Shown piece by piece: positions 8,425-17,049 of a DNA stretch of 64,000 nucleotides. This DNA comes from Meiothermus sp. QL-1. GTDB taxonomy: Bacteria > Deinococcota > Deinococci > Deinococcales > Thermaceae. Below the pieces are notes generated by a model. That model saw nothing but the letters and a program-made list of their open reading frames with translations, searched no databases and was not told the DNA's origin. The first letter of the stretch is position 1; every line of letters begins with the position of its first letter. Position numbers and translations under genes: made by a program. Location of the stretch: positions 1 through 64,000 of the forward strand of contig NZ_QQSV01000005.1 of assembly GCF_003351145.1 (NCBI RefSeq), written 5' to 3'.

Positions 8425-9228
8425 CTATTTTTTTCTTTTACTTTCGCTTTCCCTGGGGGCCACCGCCACCTCGAGCCCCGCCTCGCGCAGGCGCACCAGG
8501 TCCTCGTCCTTGGCCCTGCGGTCGGTGACCAGCATCGAGGCCGCCCCCAAAGGGGCGATGCGGGCCGCGGCCACCTGCATCAGCTTGCTGTGGTCGGCCA
8601 GCACAATGGTCTCGCGGGCTGCCTCTATCATGGCCCGCTTGATCTCGGCCTCCTGCAGGTTGGTGTTGGTGAAGCCCTTCTCGGGGTGCACCCCGTTGCA
8701 ACCGATGAAGGCTTTGTCGGCGTTGATCTCCTTGAGCAGAAGGGTGCCGTAGGGGTTCACCAGCGAGTGCTGCAGCGGCCTCAGGGTGCCCCCCGTGACA
8801 ATCACCGTAAGGCCAGGGTGGGCCTCGAGCAGAAGGGCGATATTGAGAGCGCTGGTGATAACCACCACATTCCTGAGCCCCGGCGAGAGGGCCCGGGCCA
8901 GCTCGGTGGTGGTGCTGCCCACGTCCAGGATTATGGTCTCGCCGTCGCGCACCAGGCCGGCAGCGTAGCGGCCTATGCTCTCCTTCTCCCGCGCGTGCAC
9001 CTGCCGGGTCTCCTCCAGCGGCAGCTCAAAGCGCTTGGCCTCGGCCGGCACCGCCCCCCCTCGGGTGCGGCGCAGCAGCCCCTGGCGCTCTAGGTACTCC
9101 AAATCGGTGCGTACCGTAACCGCTGAGACGCCAAAGCGCTGGGCCAGATGCCCCACCACCACCCGGCCCTCCTGCCGCAGGGCCTTGAGGATCTCCTGGT
9201 GGCGCAGGGTGGCCTCGAGGGAGGGCAT
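8425..9228 (-). CDS. DeoR-family transcriptional repressor of sugar metabolism
   Basis: A 267-residue regulator with an N-terminal winged helix-turn-helix (VGHLAQRFGVSAVTVRTDLEYLERQGLLRR) and a C-terminal DeoRC sensor fold (ILDVGSTTTELA, FIGCNGVHPEKGFTN, DHSK). Such proteins bind phosphorylated sugar intermediates and release DNA. The gene ends just before the promoter of the galactoside operon, so that operon is the likely target. The ATG at 9228 gives the usual N-terminus; an alternative GTG at 9273 would add 15 residues and overlap the kinase stop in a GTGA junction, so coupled translation from there cannot be excluded. It is last in an operon with the two-component genes. Confidence 0.88.
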   Translation of the reverse strand: MPSLEATLRHQEILKALRQEGRVVVGHLAQRFGVSAVTVRTDLEYLERQGLLRRTRGGAVPAEAKRFELPLEETRQVHAREKESIGRYAAGLVRDGETIILDVGSTTTELARALSPGLRNVVVITSALNIALLLEAHPGLTVIVTGGTLRPLQHSLVNPYGTLLLKEINADKAFIGCNGVHPEKGFTNTNLQEAEIKRAMIEAARETIVLADHSKLMQVAAARIAPLGAASMLVTDRRAKDEDLVRLREAGLEVAVAPRESESKRKK

Positions 9229-9269
9229 AGCGCAAGCATACGAAAGCCTTCGCCAAAAAACAAATGGCC

Positions 9270-10631
9270 TCACTCCTCCTCCGGCAAAAGCGGCAGGAAC
9301 ACCGTGAAGCGGGTCTCACCGGGGCGGCTGGCCACGCGGATCTCGCCCCCGTGGGCCTCGGCAATCTGTTTGGCGATGGCCAGCCCCAGCCCCGTGCCCC
9401 CCTCGGGCCCCCGGGCAAAGCGGGTGAAGAGGCGGGGCATCAGCTCAGGAGGAATCCCCGGCCCCTGGTCGATGACCGCAAAGGCCGCCCAAGGCTGCTT
9501 GGGCAGGCGGGTCTCGGGGGTGGAGGTGGTGCGGGCCTCATCGGCCGACTCGTAGGGGTCAGGGGGGTTGTCGGTGGGCTCCTTCACCGTCCAAACCCGC
9601 ACCTCCACCTTCTCCGGGCTGCCCGCGGCCCGCACCGCGTTGGCGATCAGGTTGCGCGCGAGCTGCAGCAACCGGTCGGGGTCACCCAGCACCTCAGGAA
9701 AGCGGGGGGGCATCCTGAGCCGCACCCCAGGGTACTCCCCCACCGCCTGGCGCAGCAGCTCGCCCAGGTGGATGATGTGGGGATTGACGGTGCGTTCGGC
9801 CTCGCCGCGGGCCAAAGCCAGCAGGTCCTGCACCATGCGCGCGGTATGGGCCGCAATCTTGCGGGCCCGCTCGAGCATCTCGCTGTCCTGGGGGTTGCGC
9901 GAAAGCCGCTCGAGGTAGCCATTCAGCGAGGTCAGGGGCGTGCGCAGCTCGTGGGAGACCTCGGCCAAGAAGGCCCGCTCCCTCTCCTGGGCCTCCTTCA
10001 GCTCGCGCAGGAGGTCGTTGACCTTCTCTACCATCACCCCCAGGTCGTCCTTGGGACCGGCGTAGTAGATGGGCTCGAGGTTCCTGGGTCCCCGGCGCTC
10101 CACCTCCGAGGCCGCGCGGTGCAGAGGGATGAGCGAGAGCTGTGCCGCCAGCACAATCAAGAGGGCCCCCACCGGCAGCAAAAAGGCCATGCCCTGGACC
10201 AACGCCGTGCGCACCGTGGCCGAGATGGCCTCGATGTAGCGGGTATCCTGGCTTACCACCACCACCGCCCCGGGGATGGCCTGGTAGGCGGCCATGAAGT
10301 AAGGGGCGTAGTAGGGCTTGGGGGTGGTGCTGGCGGCGCGGATGTAGGGCTTGGGCACCCGCTGGTCGAACTCGGGGGAGGGGGCCACAAGGAGCTCCCC
10401 TTCCAGGGTGTAAAAGCTAACCACCACCGGCCCCGAGCGGGGCAGGCTGATCTCCCCCGCCCGGCCCGAGGCGTAAAGCTCGGCCACCTCGCTCACGTAG
10501 CGCAGAAGCGTGCGCTCGACCTGGCCGTATAGCCCAAAGTTTACGCTGTATACCGCGATGCCCAGGGTAAGGGCCAGAATCAGCACCCAAAGGACTGCAT
10601 AGGCCAGGATGAGGCGAGCACGGAAGGACAT
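9270..10631 (-). CDS. Sensor histidine kinase with periplasmic domain
   Basis: A 453-residue membrane kinase. Helix 1 about residues 8-28, periplasmic sensor about 30-140, helix 2 about 145-170, then HAMP-like linker. Phospho-acceptor His227 in SHELRTPLTSL; N-box NLIANAV (327-333); G1 DQGPGIPPE (388-396); G2 GGTGLGLAIAKQIAEAHGG (411 onward). Between the N and G1 boxes there is an extra proline- and acid-rich loop (about 350-378). ATG 10631 starts the membrane anchor. Partner is the response regulator 22 bases upstream. The signal is unknown; the link to galactoside genes is by position only. Confidence 0.92.
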   Translation of the reverse strand: MSFRARLILAYAVLWVLILALTLGIAVYSVNFGLYGQVERTLLRYVSEVAELYASGRAGEISLPRSGPVVVSFYTLEGELLVAPSPEFDQRVPKPYIRAASTTPKPYYAPYFMAAYQAIPGAVVVVSQDTRYIEAISATVRTALVQGMAFLLPVGALLIVLAAQLSLIPLHRAASEVERRGPRNLEPIYYAGPKDDLGVMVEKVNDLLRELKEAQERERAFLAEVSHELRTPLTSLNGYLERLSRNPQDSEMLERARKIAAHTARMVQDLLALARGEAERTVNPHIIHLGELLRQAVGEYPGVRLRMPPRFPEVLGDPDRLLQLARNLIANAVRAAGSPEKVEVRVWTVKEPTDNPPDPYESADEARTTSTPETRLPKQPWAAFAVIDQGPGIPPELMPRLFTRFARGPEGGTGLGLAIAKQIAEAHGGEIRVASRPGETRFTVFLPLLPEEE

Positions 10632-10653
10632 GCGCTACCTGTGGGGCCCAGGC

Positions 10654-11328
10654 TCATTCCGCGTCCCGCTGGCGCAGGGCGTAGCCCACCCCTCGCACGG
10701 TACGCAGGTAGCCGTAAGCACCGGCCTCGCGCAGCTTGGCCCTGAGGTTGGCGATGTGCACGTCTACCACGTTGGAGTCGCGCTCGAGCTGCCGCCCCCA
10801 CAGATGCTCCTCGATCTCCTGGCGGCTGAAGACCTTGCCCGCCCGGCTGGCCAGCAGCGAGAGCAGCTCGAACTCCTTGGGCGAAAGCCGGATCTCCTGC
10901 CCCTCGAAGAAAACCTGGCGCTTGGAGATGTGGACCTCCAACCCCCCGACGCTCACCTGCTCCCCCCCTTCGCGGTGGCGGAGCTGCACCTGGATGCGGG
11001 CCAGAAGCTCGGCCGGGTGGAAGGGCTTGACGATGTAGTCATCGGCTCCGTCTGAAAGCAGGCTCACCTTGCGCTCCACCGCGTCGGCTGCGGTGAGCAC
11101 GATGATGGGCACCTCATAGCCCGCCCGGATGCGCCGGGCCACCTCGCCCCCGTCCAGGTCGGGCAGGCCCAGGTCGAGGATTACCAGGTCGGGCACCGCC
11201 TCGCGCAGGCGGACCAGACCCGGCATCCCCCCTGGGGCCCAGTCCACCGCAAAGCCGGCCTCGCCCAGCTCGAGCTGCAGCAGGTGGGCGATCTCAGGGT
11301 CGTCCTCTATGAGCAGAATGCGTTTCAT
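10654..11328 (-). CDS. OmpR/PhoB-family response regulator
   Basis: A 224-residue regulator. The receiver domain has Asp9/Asp10, phospho-acceptor Asp52 (LVILDLGLPD), Thr79 and Lys101 (DYIVKPF). The winged-helix effector domain (about 125-222) has the LSPKEFELLSLLAS and VDVHIANLRAKL segments and ends in the TVRGVGYAL hairpin. It would be phosphorylated by the downstream kinase. The start overlaps the stop of the exported-protein gene in an ATGA junction, so the sensor, regulator and exported protein are co-translated. Target promoters are not evident in the sequence. Confidence 0.93.
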   Translation of the reverse strand: MKRILLIEDDPEIAHLLQLELGEAGFAVDWAPGGMPGLVRLREAVPDLVILDLGLPDLDGGEVARRIRAGYEVPIIVLTAADAVERKVSLLSDGADDYIVKPFHPAELLARIQVQLRHREGGEQVSVGGLEVHISKRQVFFEGQEIRLSPKEFELLSLLASRAGKVFSRQEIEEHLWGRQLERDSNVVDVHIANLRAKLREAGAYGYLRTVRGVGYALRQRDAE

Positions 11329-11684
11329 CGGACCTCCGGCAAAACCCGCCCCTCAGGCAGGTTCAAACGATAGATGCGGGTCAGAAGCTCGCTCAGGCTG
11401 ACGCGCTCTCCTTGGAGCAGGAGGACCACATCCCCGTTGGGGGTCGTAATCCCATTGTACGGAGGGCGATAACCCCCATCCACCCGGAAGAGCACCCGGA
11501 CCTCGCGGTTGGCCGGCGCAGCCACCTTGCTCTGCAGAACCAGGTTGCGCTGCTCCACCTGCCAGACCACATATACCGTCAGAAGGTCAGGGGATACCAC
11601 CCGAATCTCACTTCCCGAGGGAATGCTAGGCAGATTGGGCAGGGGTGCCAGCGCCAACACAAAGGCCAATACCAGACTCCGCAT
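11325..11684 (-). CDS. Small exported protein of unknown function, first gene of two-component operon
   Basis: A 119-residue protein with a hydrophobic signal sequence (MRSLVLAFVLALAPLPNL) and a mainly beta-strand-like remainder (RVVSPDLLTVYVVWQVEQ, REVRVLFRVDGGYRPPY, GDVVLLLQGERVSL). I do not recognise a family. ATG 11684 is preferred over longer in-frame starts because it begins the signal peptide and has GGTGGGA upstream. It overlaps the response regulator by four bases. A periplasmic accessory or modulator of the sensor kinase is possible, but this is inferred only from the operon. Confidence 0.65.
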   Translation of the reverse strand: MRSLVLAFVLALAPLPNLPSIPSGSEIRVVSPDLLTVYVVWQVEQRNLVLQSKVAAPANREVRVLFRVDGGYRPPYNGITTPNGDVVLLLQGERVSLSELLTRIYRLNLPEGRVLPEVR

Positions 11685-11839
11685 CGTCCCACCACTATGC
11701 AGGGCTAATCGAACGGGCGCATGGGACTCCGGTAAAGGGCACTTTAGGCGCGGCCAGAAAAGACAGCGGCATGGGACCCGACTGCCCTGGCCCAATGCTA
11801 GTACAAGCCCCAGCCCCCAAAGTTTAGCATTTCTTTAGC

Positions 11840-11868
11840 TTTTTGCACGAAGAAGACTCGCGTATAAT
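11840..11868 (+). promoter_or_regulatory. Promoter of the argF operon
   Basis: Perfect -10 TATAAT (11863-11868) with a T-rich -35 TTTTTG (11840-11845) at 17-base spacing. The region 11685-11839 between the divergent operons holds only a short direct repeat (GCATGGGAC, about 11735 and 11773) that I could not interpret. Confidence 0.65.
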
Positions 11869-11878
11869 CAAGCCCTAC

Positions 11879-11898
11879 CGGTGCTTGTTTATGCACCG
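11879..11898 (+). other. Leader hairpin at the 5' end of the argF transcript
   Basis: CGGTGC (11879-11884) and GCACCG (11893-11898) form a 6-bp stem with an 8-base loop right where the transcript should begin, upstream of the GGGAGG ribosome site. It could be an operator dyad or an mRNA-stabilising cap; no known riboswitch is recognised. Confidence 0.4.
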
Positions 11899-11912
11899 CA
11901 GGGAGGCGACCC

Positions 11913-12848
11913 GTGGTAAAAATCCCAGAACCTGTGGCCAAGGGCCGCGACTTTCTTTCCAACCTTGACCTTTCTCCTGCTGAGTACCGGGCCGTGCTGG
12001 ACACCGCCCACGCCATGAAGCGGGGGGCCTTCCGGGGCCTGCGCCCGCTGGAGGGAAAAACCCTGGCCATGATCTTCGAGAAGCCCTCCTTGCGCACCCG
12101 CACCACCTTTGAGGTGGCCATGAACCAGCTCGGGGGACACGCCATCAACCTGACCAACGCCGAGATTGGCCTGGGCACCCGCGAGCCCGTGCGGGACATC
12201 GCGCTCAACCTCGAGCGCTGGGTGGACGCCATCATGGCCCGGGTCTACCTCCACTCCACCCTGGAGGAGCTGGCCCGCTACTCCTCTAAACCGGTCATCA
12301 ACGGGCTGTCGGACCTTTTGCACCCGGTGCAGCTCTTGGCCGACTACCAGACTATAGAGGAGCACTTCGGCAGCACCAAAGGCCTGCGGGTGACCTACAT
12401 CGGCGACGGCAACAACATGGCCAACGCCCACATCCAGTGCGCGGTGCTCTCGGGGGTCAAGCTCACCATCGCCACCCCGCGCGGCTACGAACCCAACGCG
12501 GTGATCTACATGGAGGCCCTCAAGCTCGGGGCCGACGTAACCCTAACCCACGACCCCCAGGCCGCAGTGGAGGGCGCGCAGGTGCTCTACACCGACGTCT
12601 GGGTCTCCATGGGGCAGGAGGCCGAGGCCAGCCAAAGGCGCAAGGTCAAGGACTTCGCCGGCTTCCAGGTCACCCCGGCCATGCTCGAGCGAATCGACCC
12701 CGATGGCATCTTCCTCCACTGCCTGCCGGCCCACTACGGGGAAGAGGTGGTGGAGGAGGCCACTTTGCACCGGAAGTCGCGGGTTTTTGACCAGGCGGAA
12801 AACCGCCTGCACGCCCAGAAGGCCCTGCTCTACCATCTGCTGGGCTAG
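11913..12848 (+). CDS. argF: Ornithine carbamoyltransferase
   Basis: A 311-residue transferase that makes citrulline from ornithine and carbamoyl phosphate in arginine synthesis. Carbamoyl-phosphate motif SLRTRT (59-64; Leu replaces the usual Thr of STRTR), HPVQLLADY for catalysis, the DVWVSMGQE ornithine loop, and the HCLPAHYG motif with the catalytic cysteine. N-acetyl- and succinyl-ornithine transferases lack this exact combination, so the ornithine enzyme is favoured. Starts with GTG after a GGGAGG ribosome site. First gene of an operon running through argC, the DsbA-fold gene and pyrE; carbamoyl phosphate is a precursor shared by arginine and pyrimidine routes. Confidence 0.93.
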   Translation: MVKIPEPVAKGRDFLSNLDLSPAEYRAVLDTAHAMKRGAFRGLRPLEGKTLAMIFEKPSLRTRTTFEVAMNQLGGHAINLTNAEIGLGTREPVRDIALNLERWVDAIMARVYLHSTLEELARYSSKPVINGLSDLLHPVQLLADYQTIEEHFGSTKGLRVTYIGDGNNMANAHIQCAVLSGVKLTIATPRGYEPNAVIYMEALKLGADVTLTHDPQAAVEGAQVLYTDVWVSMGQEAEASQRRKVKDFAGFQVTPAMLERIDPDGIFLHCLPAHYGEEVVEEATLHRKSRVFDQAENRLHAQKALLYHLLG

Positions 12849-12856
12849 GGGGAGCC

Positions 12857-13822
12857 ATGCCGAAGCCCAAGGTTTTCATCGATGGGGAAGCCGGCACCAC
12901 CGGGCTGCAAATTCGCGGGCGGCTGGAGGGGCGCACCGACCTGGAACTCATCTCCATAGCCCCAGCCCTGCGCAAGGACCCCGCCGAGCGCAGGCGCCTT
13001 CTGAACCAGGCCGACGTGGCCATCCTTTGCTTACCCGACGAGGAGGCCAGGGCTGCAGTGCGGATGGTGGAAAACCCCGAGACCCGCATCCTGGACGCCA
13101 GCTCGGCCCACCGGGTGGCGGAGGGCTGGGTCTACGGATTTCCCGAGCTGGCCCCAGACCAGCCCGGGCGCATCCGCCAGGCCCGCTTCGTGGCCAACCC
13201 CGGCTGTTACCCTACCGGGGTCATCGCCCTGCTGCGTCCCCTGTTGGATGCAGGCCTGCTGCCGCGCGACCACCCCATCTCGGTCCACGCCATCTCGGGC
13301 TACTCGGGCGGTGGCCGGCAGCTCATCGAGGCCATGGAGGGCCGGGGGGAACACCGTCTGGCCGGCGACTACCGGGCCTACGGCCTGGAGCTTGCCCACA
13401 AGCACCTCCCTGAGATGACCCTGTACTCTGGCCTAAAGCGCCCCCCCATCTTCACCCCCAGCGTGGCCCGCTTCCGCCAGGGCATGCTGGACTTTATCCC
13501 GCTGCACCTTTGGGCCCTGCCTAAGAAGGTGCGCGGGGCAGAGCTGCACGAGGCTTTAGCAGAGCGCTACAAGAACCAGCGCTTCATCCGGGTGATGCCC
13601 CTGGAGACCTGCGGCCAGCACCACCCCGTGCTCGACCCCCAGGCCCTCAACGGCACCAACCTGCTCGAGCTCTTCGTCTTCGAGAACCCTGCCCAGGAGC
13701 AGGCCCTGCTGGTGGCCCGCTTCGACAACCTGGGCAAGGGGGCCTCGGGGGCTGCGGTACAGAACCTGGACCTGATGCTGGGGCTGGAGGGTCCCTACAG
13801 CTACGAGTACCACGGGGCCTAG
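12857..13822 (+). CDS. argC: N-acetyl-gamma-glutamyl-phosphate reductase, short type
   Basis: A 321-residue NADPH-dependent reductase, third step of arginine synthesis. The N-terminal nucleotide-binding loop reads [12 protein letters not shown], and the nucleophile is Cys117 in [10 protein letters not shown]. The length and the DGEAGTTGL start match the compact AGPR type 2 group (as in Pseudomonas and Deinococcus) rather than the about 345-residue type 1 enzymes. Eight bases after argF, in the same operon. Confidence 0.93.
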   Translation: MPKPKVFIDGEAGTTGLQIRGRLEGRTDLELISIAPALRKDPAERRRLLNQADVAILCLPDEEARAAVRMVENPETRILDASSAHRVAEGWVYGFPELAPDQPGRIRQARFVANPGCYPTGVIALLRPLLDAGLLPRDHPISVHAISGYSGGGRQLIEAMEGRGEHRLAGDYRAYGLELAHKHLPEMTLYSGLKRPPIFTPSVARFRQGMLDFIPLHLWALPKKVRGAELHEALAERYKNQRFIRVMPLETCGQHHPVLDPQALNGTNLLELFVFENPAQEQALLVARFDNLGKGASGAAVQNLDLMLGLEGPYSYEYHGA

Positions 13823-13823
13823 G

Positions 13824-14360
13824 GTGGAACAGGTCGAGATCTACCTGGACTACCTCTGCCCCTACGCGTGGCGGGGGCTCGAGCTGGCCTATGCCGCAAG
13901 GTGGCTTGGCCTGGAACTGACCCTGCGCCACTTCCGCCACTCGATGGAAGCCTCGGGGGCCCTGCAGGCCTTTCTGGCCTCCCATGCCGCCCGTCAGCAG
14001 GGGAAGGCTGCCCACCTACGCTTCGCCCTGGTCCTCTTTCGCCTCTACCACCAGGAAAAAGCCCCCCTCGACGGGGAAACCCTGGTGGAGGCAGCCATTC
14101 GGGCAGGGCTGGAGCTGGAGCGGTTCATGGCCGACCTGGAGGAGGAAGAGGTCCGGCGCCAGGAGCTCGCCTTCGATCTGGAAAGCGCGCGGGAACTAGG
14201 GGTGCGCGAAACCCCCACCTTCGTGCTGGGCTCGGGCGACGCAGCCTGCCTCCGCTTCGAACAGCTCACCACCGAGCCCGAGCTGGCAGGCCATCTGTGG
14301 GAGCTGTTCACCGCCTTGCTCCACAACGGGGCCCATGTGAAAAGCATCCATCGGCTTTAG
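13824..14360 (+). CDS. DsbA-fold oxidoreductase-like protein (FrnE/HCCA isomerase group)
   Basis: A 178-residue cytoplasmic thioredoxin-fold protein without signal peptide. The active-site loop is YLCPYAWRG (residues 10-18): one cysteine, no CxxC. The C-terminal ETPTFVLG cis-proline loop is typical of the FrnE / 2-hydroxychromene-2-carboxylate isomerase group. A disulfide exchange role is therefore unlikely; glutathione- or bacillithiol-type isomerase chemistry, or none, is possible. It starts with GTG one base after argC and ends one base before pyrE, so it is in the operon; why is not clear. Confidence 0.78.
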   Translation: MEQVEIYLDYLCPYAWRGLELAYAARWLGLELTLRHFRHSMEASGALQAFLASHAARQQGKAAHLRFALVLFRLYHQEKAPLDGETLVEAAIRAGLELERFMADLEEEEVRRQELAFDLESARELGVRETPTFVLGSGDAACLRFEQLTTEPELAGHLWELFTALLHNGAHVKSIHRL

Positions 14361-14361
14361 G

Positions 14362-14922
14362 ATGAGGGCCGTGGACGTGCTCGAGCTTTACCGCAAGACC
14401 GGGGCCTTACTGGAGGGTCACTTCCTGCTGCGCTCAGGGCGGCACTCGCCCAGGTTCCTGCAAAGCACCACCCTGCTGCAACACCCCCTCTACGCCGAGG
14501 CGGTGGGCCAGGCCCTGGCCGGTCTTTTCGAGGAACTGTCGGTGGACTTCGTGGTGGGCCCGGCCATGGGCGGGGTGGTGCTCGCCTTCGTGACCGCCAA
14601 GGCCCTGGGGGCGCGGGCGTTGTTTGCCGAGAAGGACGGGATGGGGGGCATGCGGGTGCGCGAGGGGCTCACCATCCACCCCGGCGAGCGCTTCCTGGCC
14701 GTGGAGGACGTGGTCACCACCGGCGCTTCGGTGCAGCAGGCCATCCGGGCAGCCGAGGCCAAGGGGGCCCGCTGCGTGGCGGTGGGGGCCATTGTGGACC
14801 GCAGCGGGGGCCGGGCGGAGTTCGGGGTGCCCTTCCGGGCTCTTCTCGAGCTCGACTTCCCCACCTACGCCCCCGCCTCCTGCCCGCTTTGCCAAAGGGG
14901 TATTCCGCTAGAAGAAGTTTAG
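14362..14922 (+). CDS. pyrE: Orotate phosphoribosyltransferase
   Basis: A 186-residue type I phosphoribosyltransferase; joins orotate to PRPP to form OMP in pyrimidine synthesis. The PRPP loop is FLAVEDVVTTGASV (about 112-125) and the flexible loop carries ALFAEKDGMGGMRVREG. The C-terminal CPLCQRGIPLEE tail is shared by Thermus and archaeal type PyrE. Starts with ATG one base after the DsbA-fold gene without a clear ribosome site, so coupling is likely. Confidence 0.93.
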   Translation: MRAVDVLELYRKTGALLEGHFLLRSGRHSPRFLQSTTLLQHPLYAEAVGQALAGLFEELSVDFVVGPAMGGVVLAFVTAKALGARALFAEKDGMGGMRVREGLTIHPGERFLAVEDVVTTGASVQQAIRAAEAKGARCVAVGAIVDRSGGRAEFGVPFRALLELDFPTYAPASCPLCQRGIPLEEV

Positions 14923-14936
14923 GTAGGCTAGAAGGG

Positions 14937-15974
14937 ATGCGAAGCCTGGCTCGAGTCATCCGGTGGTGCGCCCTGGCGGTAAGCCTCCTGGGGCTGGCCC
15001 TAGCCCAGCCCAACGTGGAGCTTGCCCGCCAAGCGGTGGAAGACTGGCGGGCAGGAAAATACCGGGTGAACCCCTCTGCCCAGTCGCCCGAGGAGCTCAT
15101 CCAGTTCCTGGAGCGCAGTCTGGCCTTCCCCGAGCCCCCTGGGGACCTGGCGGTGAACCTGGACGAACCCCTGGAGGAAACCACCCCGCAAGGCAGCCTG
15201 GTCCGCTTCCCCGCCACCGCGGGCGGGCGTGGGGGCGAGGTGCGGGTTGTCCTCCGCAACGGCGAGGTAACCCGGATTGGCTTCAGCCCCGAAGGGGGTC
15301 TTCTTCCCGGCTGGCTGCGAAGCCCCCTGGCGGGGGCCCTCCTGGCCGCTTTATCGCTGGGCTGGCTCCTGGCGCTGCGGGGCAACAACAGCCTGGCCCG
15401 CTGGTGGGCCGAGGGCTGGGCGGTGGTGCGGCGGCACTGGGGCCTTTATGTGGGCACCAACCTGGGCCTCTACGGCCTCTTTGCTTTGGGGGGGCTGGTG
15501 GCCTACGCCAATCCCCAGCTGGTCCGGCTAACCCAGGAGCTGGTGGGGGGCGCCCTGGAGCAGATCGGCCTTGGAAAGGCCCTGGGCAGCGGGGTGCTGG
15601 GCCTGGCCGCCGTAATCTTCTACTGGAACCTCACCAATGGCCTCCTGCTCACCACCGCGGTCCCCGGGCTGCTACTGGGCATCCCCGCCCTCCTCATCAA
15701 CGCGGCGCGCTACTTCGTGCTGGGCTTCGCCCTGAGCCCGGTGGCCCTGCCTCTCGTCAACTACCTGCTCCACCTGCCCACCATCGTGATAGAGCTTCAG
15801 GCCTACATCCTGGCCACCTTTGGCGGTATGGTGCTGATGCTCAAAACCCTGCGGGGTGAGGGCTACCGGGCCGGCCTGCGGGCTTTGGCCCTCACGGTCT
15901 ACCTGGGGGCTTTCTTCCTGCTTTTGGGGGCTTGGTACGAGGCCTTCTCCATCCTGGTGCTGATGCGCCCCTAG
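14937..15974 (+). CDS. Exported/membrane protein with SpoIIM-like (DUF95) C-terminal domain
   Basis: A 345-residue protein. Signal sequence to about residue 25 (ALAVSLLGLALAQ), a soluble domain of about 110 residues with charged Pro-rich character, then five to six membrane helices. The last part (YVGTNLGLYGLFALGGLVAYA, then LLHLPTIVIELQAYILATFGG) resembles the stage II sporulation protein M / DUF95 family, whose signature is a proline-glutamate pair in the penultimate helix. That match is from memory of the fold and is tentative. ATG 14937 is used because it begins the signal peptide; a TAGGCT hexamer lies seven bases before it. Thermaceae do not sporulate, so the role is not sporulation. 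Confidence 0.6.
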   Translation: MRSLARVIRWCALAVSLLGLALAQPNVELARQAVEDWRAGKYRVNPSAQSPEELIQFLERSLAFPEPPGDLAVNLDEPLEETTPQGSLVRFPATAGGRGGEVRVVLRNGEVTRIGFSPEGGLLPGWLRSPLAGALLAALSLGWLLALRGNNSLARWWAEGWAVVRRHWGLYVGTNLGLYGLFALGGLVAYANPQLVRLTQELVGGALEQIGLGKALGSGVLGLAAVIFYWNLTNGLLLTTAVPGLLLGIPALLINAARYFVLGFALSPVALPLVNYLLHLPTIVIELQAYILATFGGMVLMLKTLRGEGYRAGLRALALTVYLGAFFLLLGAWYEAFSILVLMRP

Positions 15975-16012
15975 CCGGCTGGGCCTGGGATTGGGTAAGT
16001 TGAGGCGGTCGC

Positions 16013-17047
16013 ATGCCCTACCCCACCCCCCTTCCCCAACCCCACCCCCAGGCCCACCCCGACGCCAGTCCCATCGCGGTGCTAGGGGCCGGCGCCTGGG
16101 GCACCGCGCTGGCCCTGCTGGCTGCCTCGAAGGGAACCCCTGTCTACCTATGGACCCGCCGAAAGGAGCACGCCCGCGCCATGCAGGAGGAGCGGCAAAA
16201 CCGCGAGTACCTGCCCGGGGTTCCCTTCCCCAAAACCCTCTACCCCACCGCCGAGGCCGAGGAGGCCCTGGCCCAGGCCCAGTTTGCGGTGGTGGCGGTG
16301 CCCTCCAGGGCCTTGCGCGCTACCCTGGAAGCCCTGCCCCCAGCCCCGGCCTATTTATCGGTGGTGAAGGGGCTCCACTACGGCGAGCATCACCTGCTGC
16401 GGATGACCCAGGTCATCGAGGCGGCCACAGGGGTAAAGCGACTGGCGGCGCTCTCGGGCCCTAACCTGGCCGAGGAGGTGGCCCGCTTCCTTCCCGCCGC
16501 GGCGGTGGTGGCCTCGCACGACCCCTCGCTGGCCCAGGCGGTGCAGCAGGTCTTCAGCGGCCCCAGCTTCCGCGTCTACACCTCCTCGGACCTGATCGGG
16601 GTGGAGCTGGGGGGGGCCCTTAAGAACGTGATTGCCCTGGCCGCCGGGATGGTGGATGGGCTGGGGCTGGGCGACAACGCCAAGGCCGCCCTAATTACCC
16701 GGGGGTTGCGGGAAATCGTCCGTTTTGGGGTGGCATGGGGTGCACAGGAGGCCACCTTCATGGGTCTTTCGGGCCTGGGGGACCTGATTGCCACCGCCCA
16801 CAGCCCCCTCTCGCGCAACCGCAGGGCTGGGGAGCGCATCGCCAGGGGGGAGACCCTGGCCCAGCTCGAGGCGCAAAGGTCGGTGGTGGAGGGCATCTAC
16901 ACCGTGAAGGCTCTACACGCCTGGGACCAGGCCACCGGGGCCGACCTGCCCATCACCGAGGCGGTCTACCGGGTCATCTATCTGGGGGCCAACCCCCTAG
17001 AGGAGCTCTCCCGCCTGATGGGGCGGGAGGCCAAGCCGGAGTCTTGA
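16013..17047 (+). CDS. gpsA: Glycerol-3-phosphate dehydrogenase [NAD(P)+]
   Basis: A 344-residue cytoplasmic enzyme making sn-glycerol-3-phosphate for phospholipids. Rossmann motif VLGAGAWGTALALL, substrate Lys in the GGALKNVIALAAG segment (about 200-210), NAKAALITRGL and FMGLSGLGDL motifs. The first about 20 residues are a proline-histidine-rich tail (PTPLPQPHPQAHPDA) not normal for GpsA. A downstream start is possible, but none with a good ribosome site was found, so ATG 16013 with GAGGCGG upstream is kept. Confidence 0.93.
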   Translation: MPYPTPLPQPHPQAHPDASPIAVLGAGAWGTALALLAASKGTPVYLWTRRKEHARAMQEERQNREYLPGVPFPKTLYPTAEAEEALAQAQFAVVAVPSRALRATLEALPPAPAYLSVVKGLHYGEHHLLRMTQVIEAATGVKRLAALSGPNLAEEVARFLPAAAVVASHDPSLAQAVQQVFSGPSFRVYTSSDLIGVELGGALKNVIALAAGMVDGLGLGDNAKAALITRGLREIVRFGVAWGAQEATFMGLSGLGDLIATAHSPLSRNRRAGERIARGETLAQLEAQRSVVEGIYTVKALHAWDQATGADLPITEAVYRVIYLGANPLEELSRLMGREAKPES

Positions 17048-17049
17048 GC

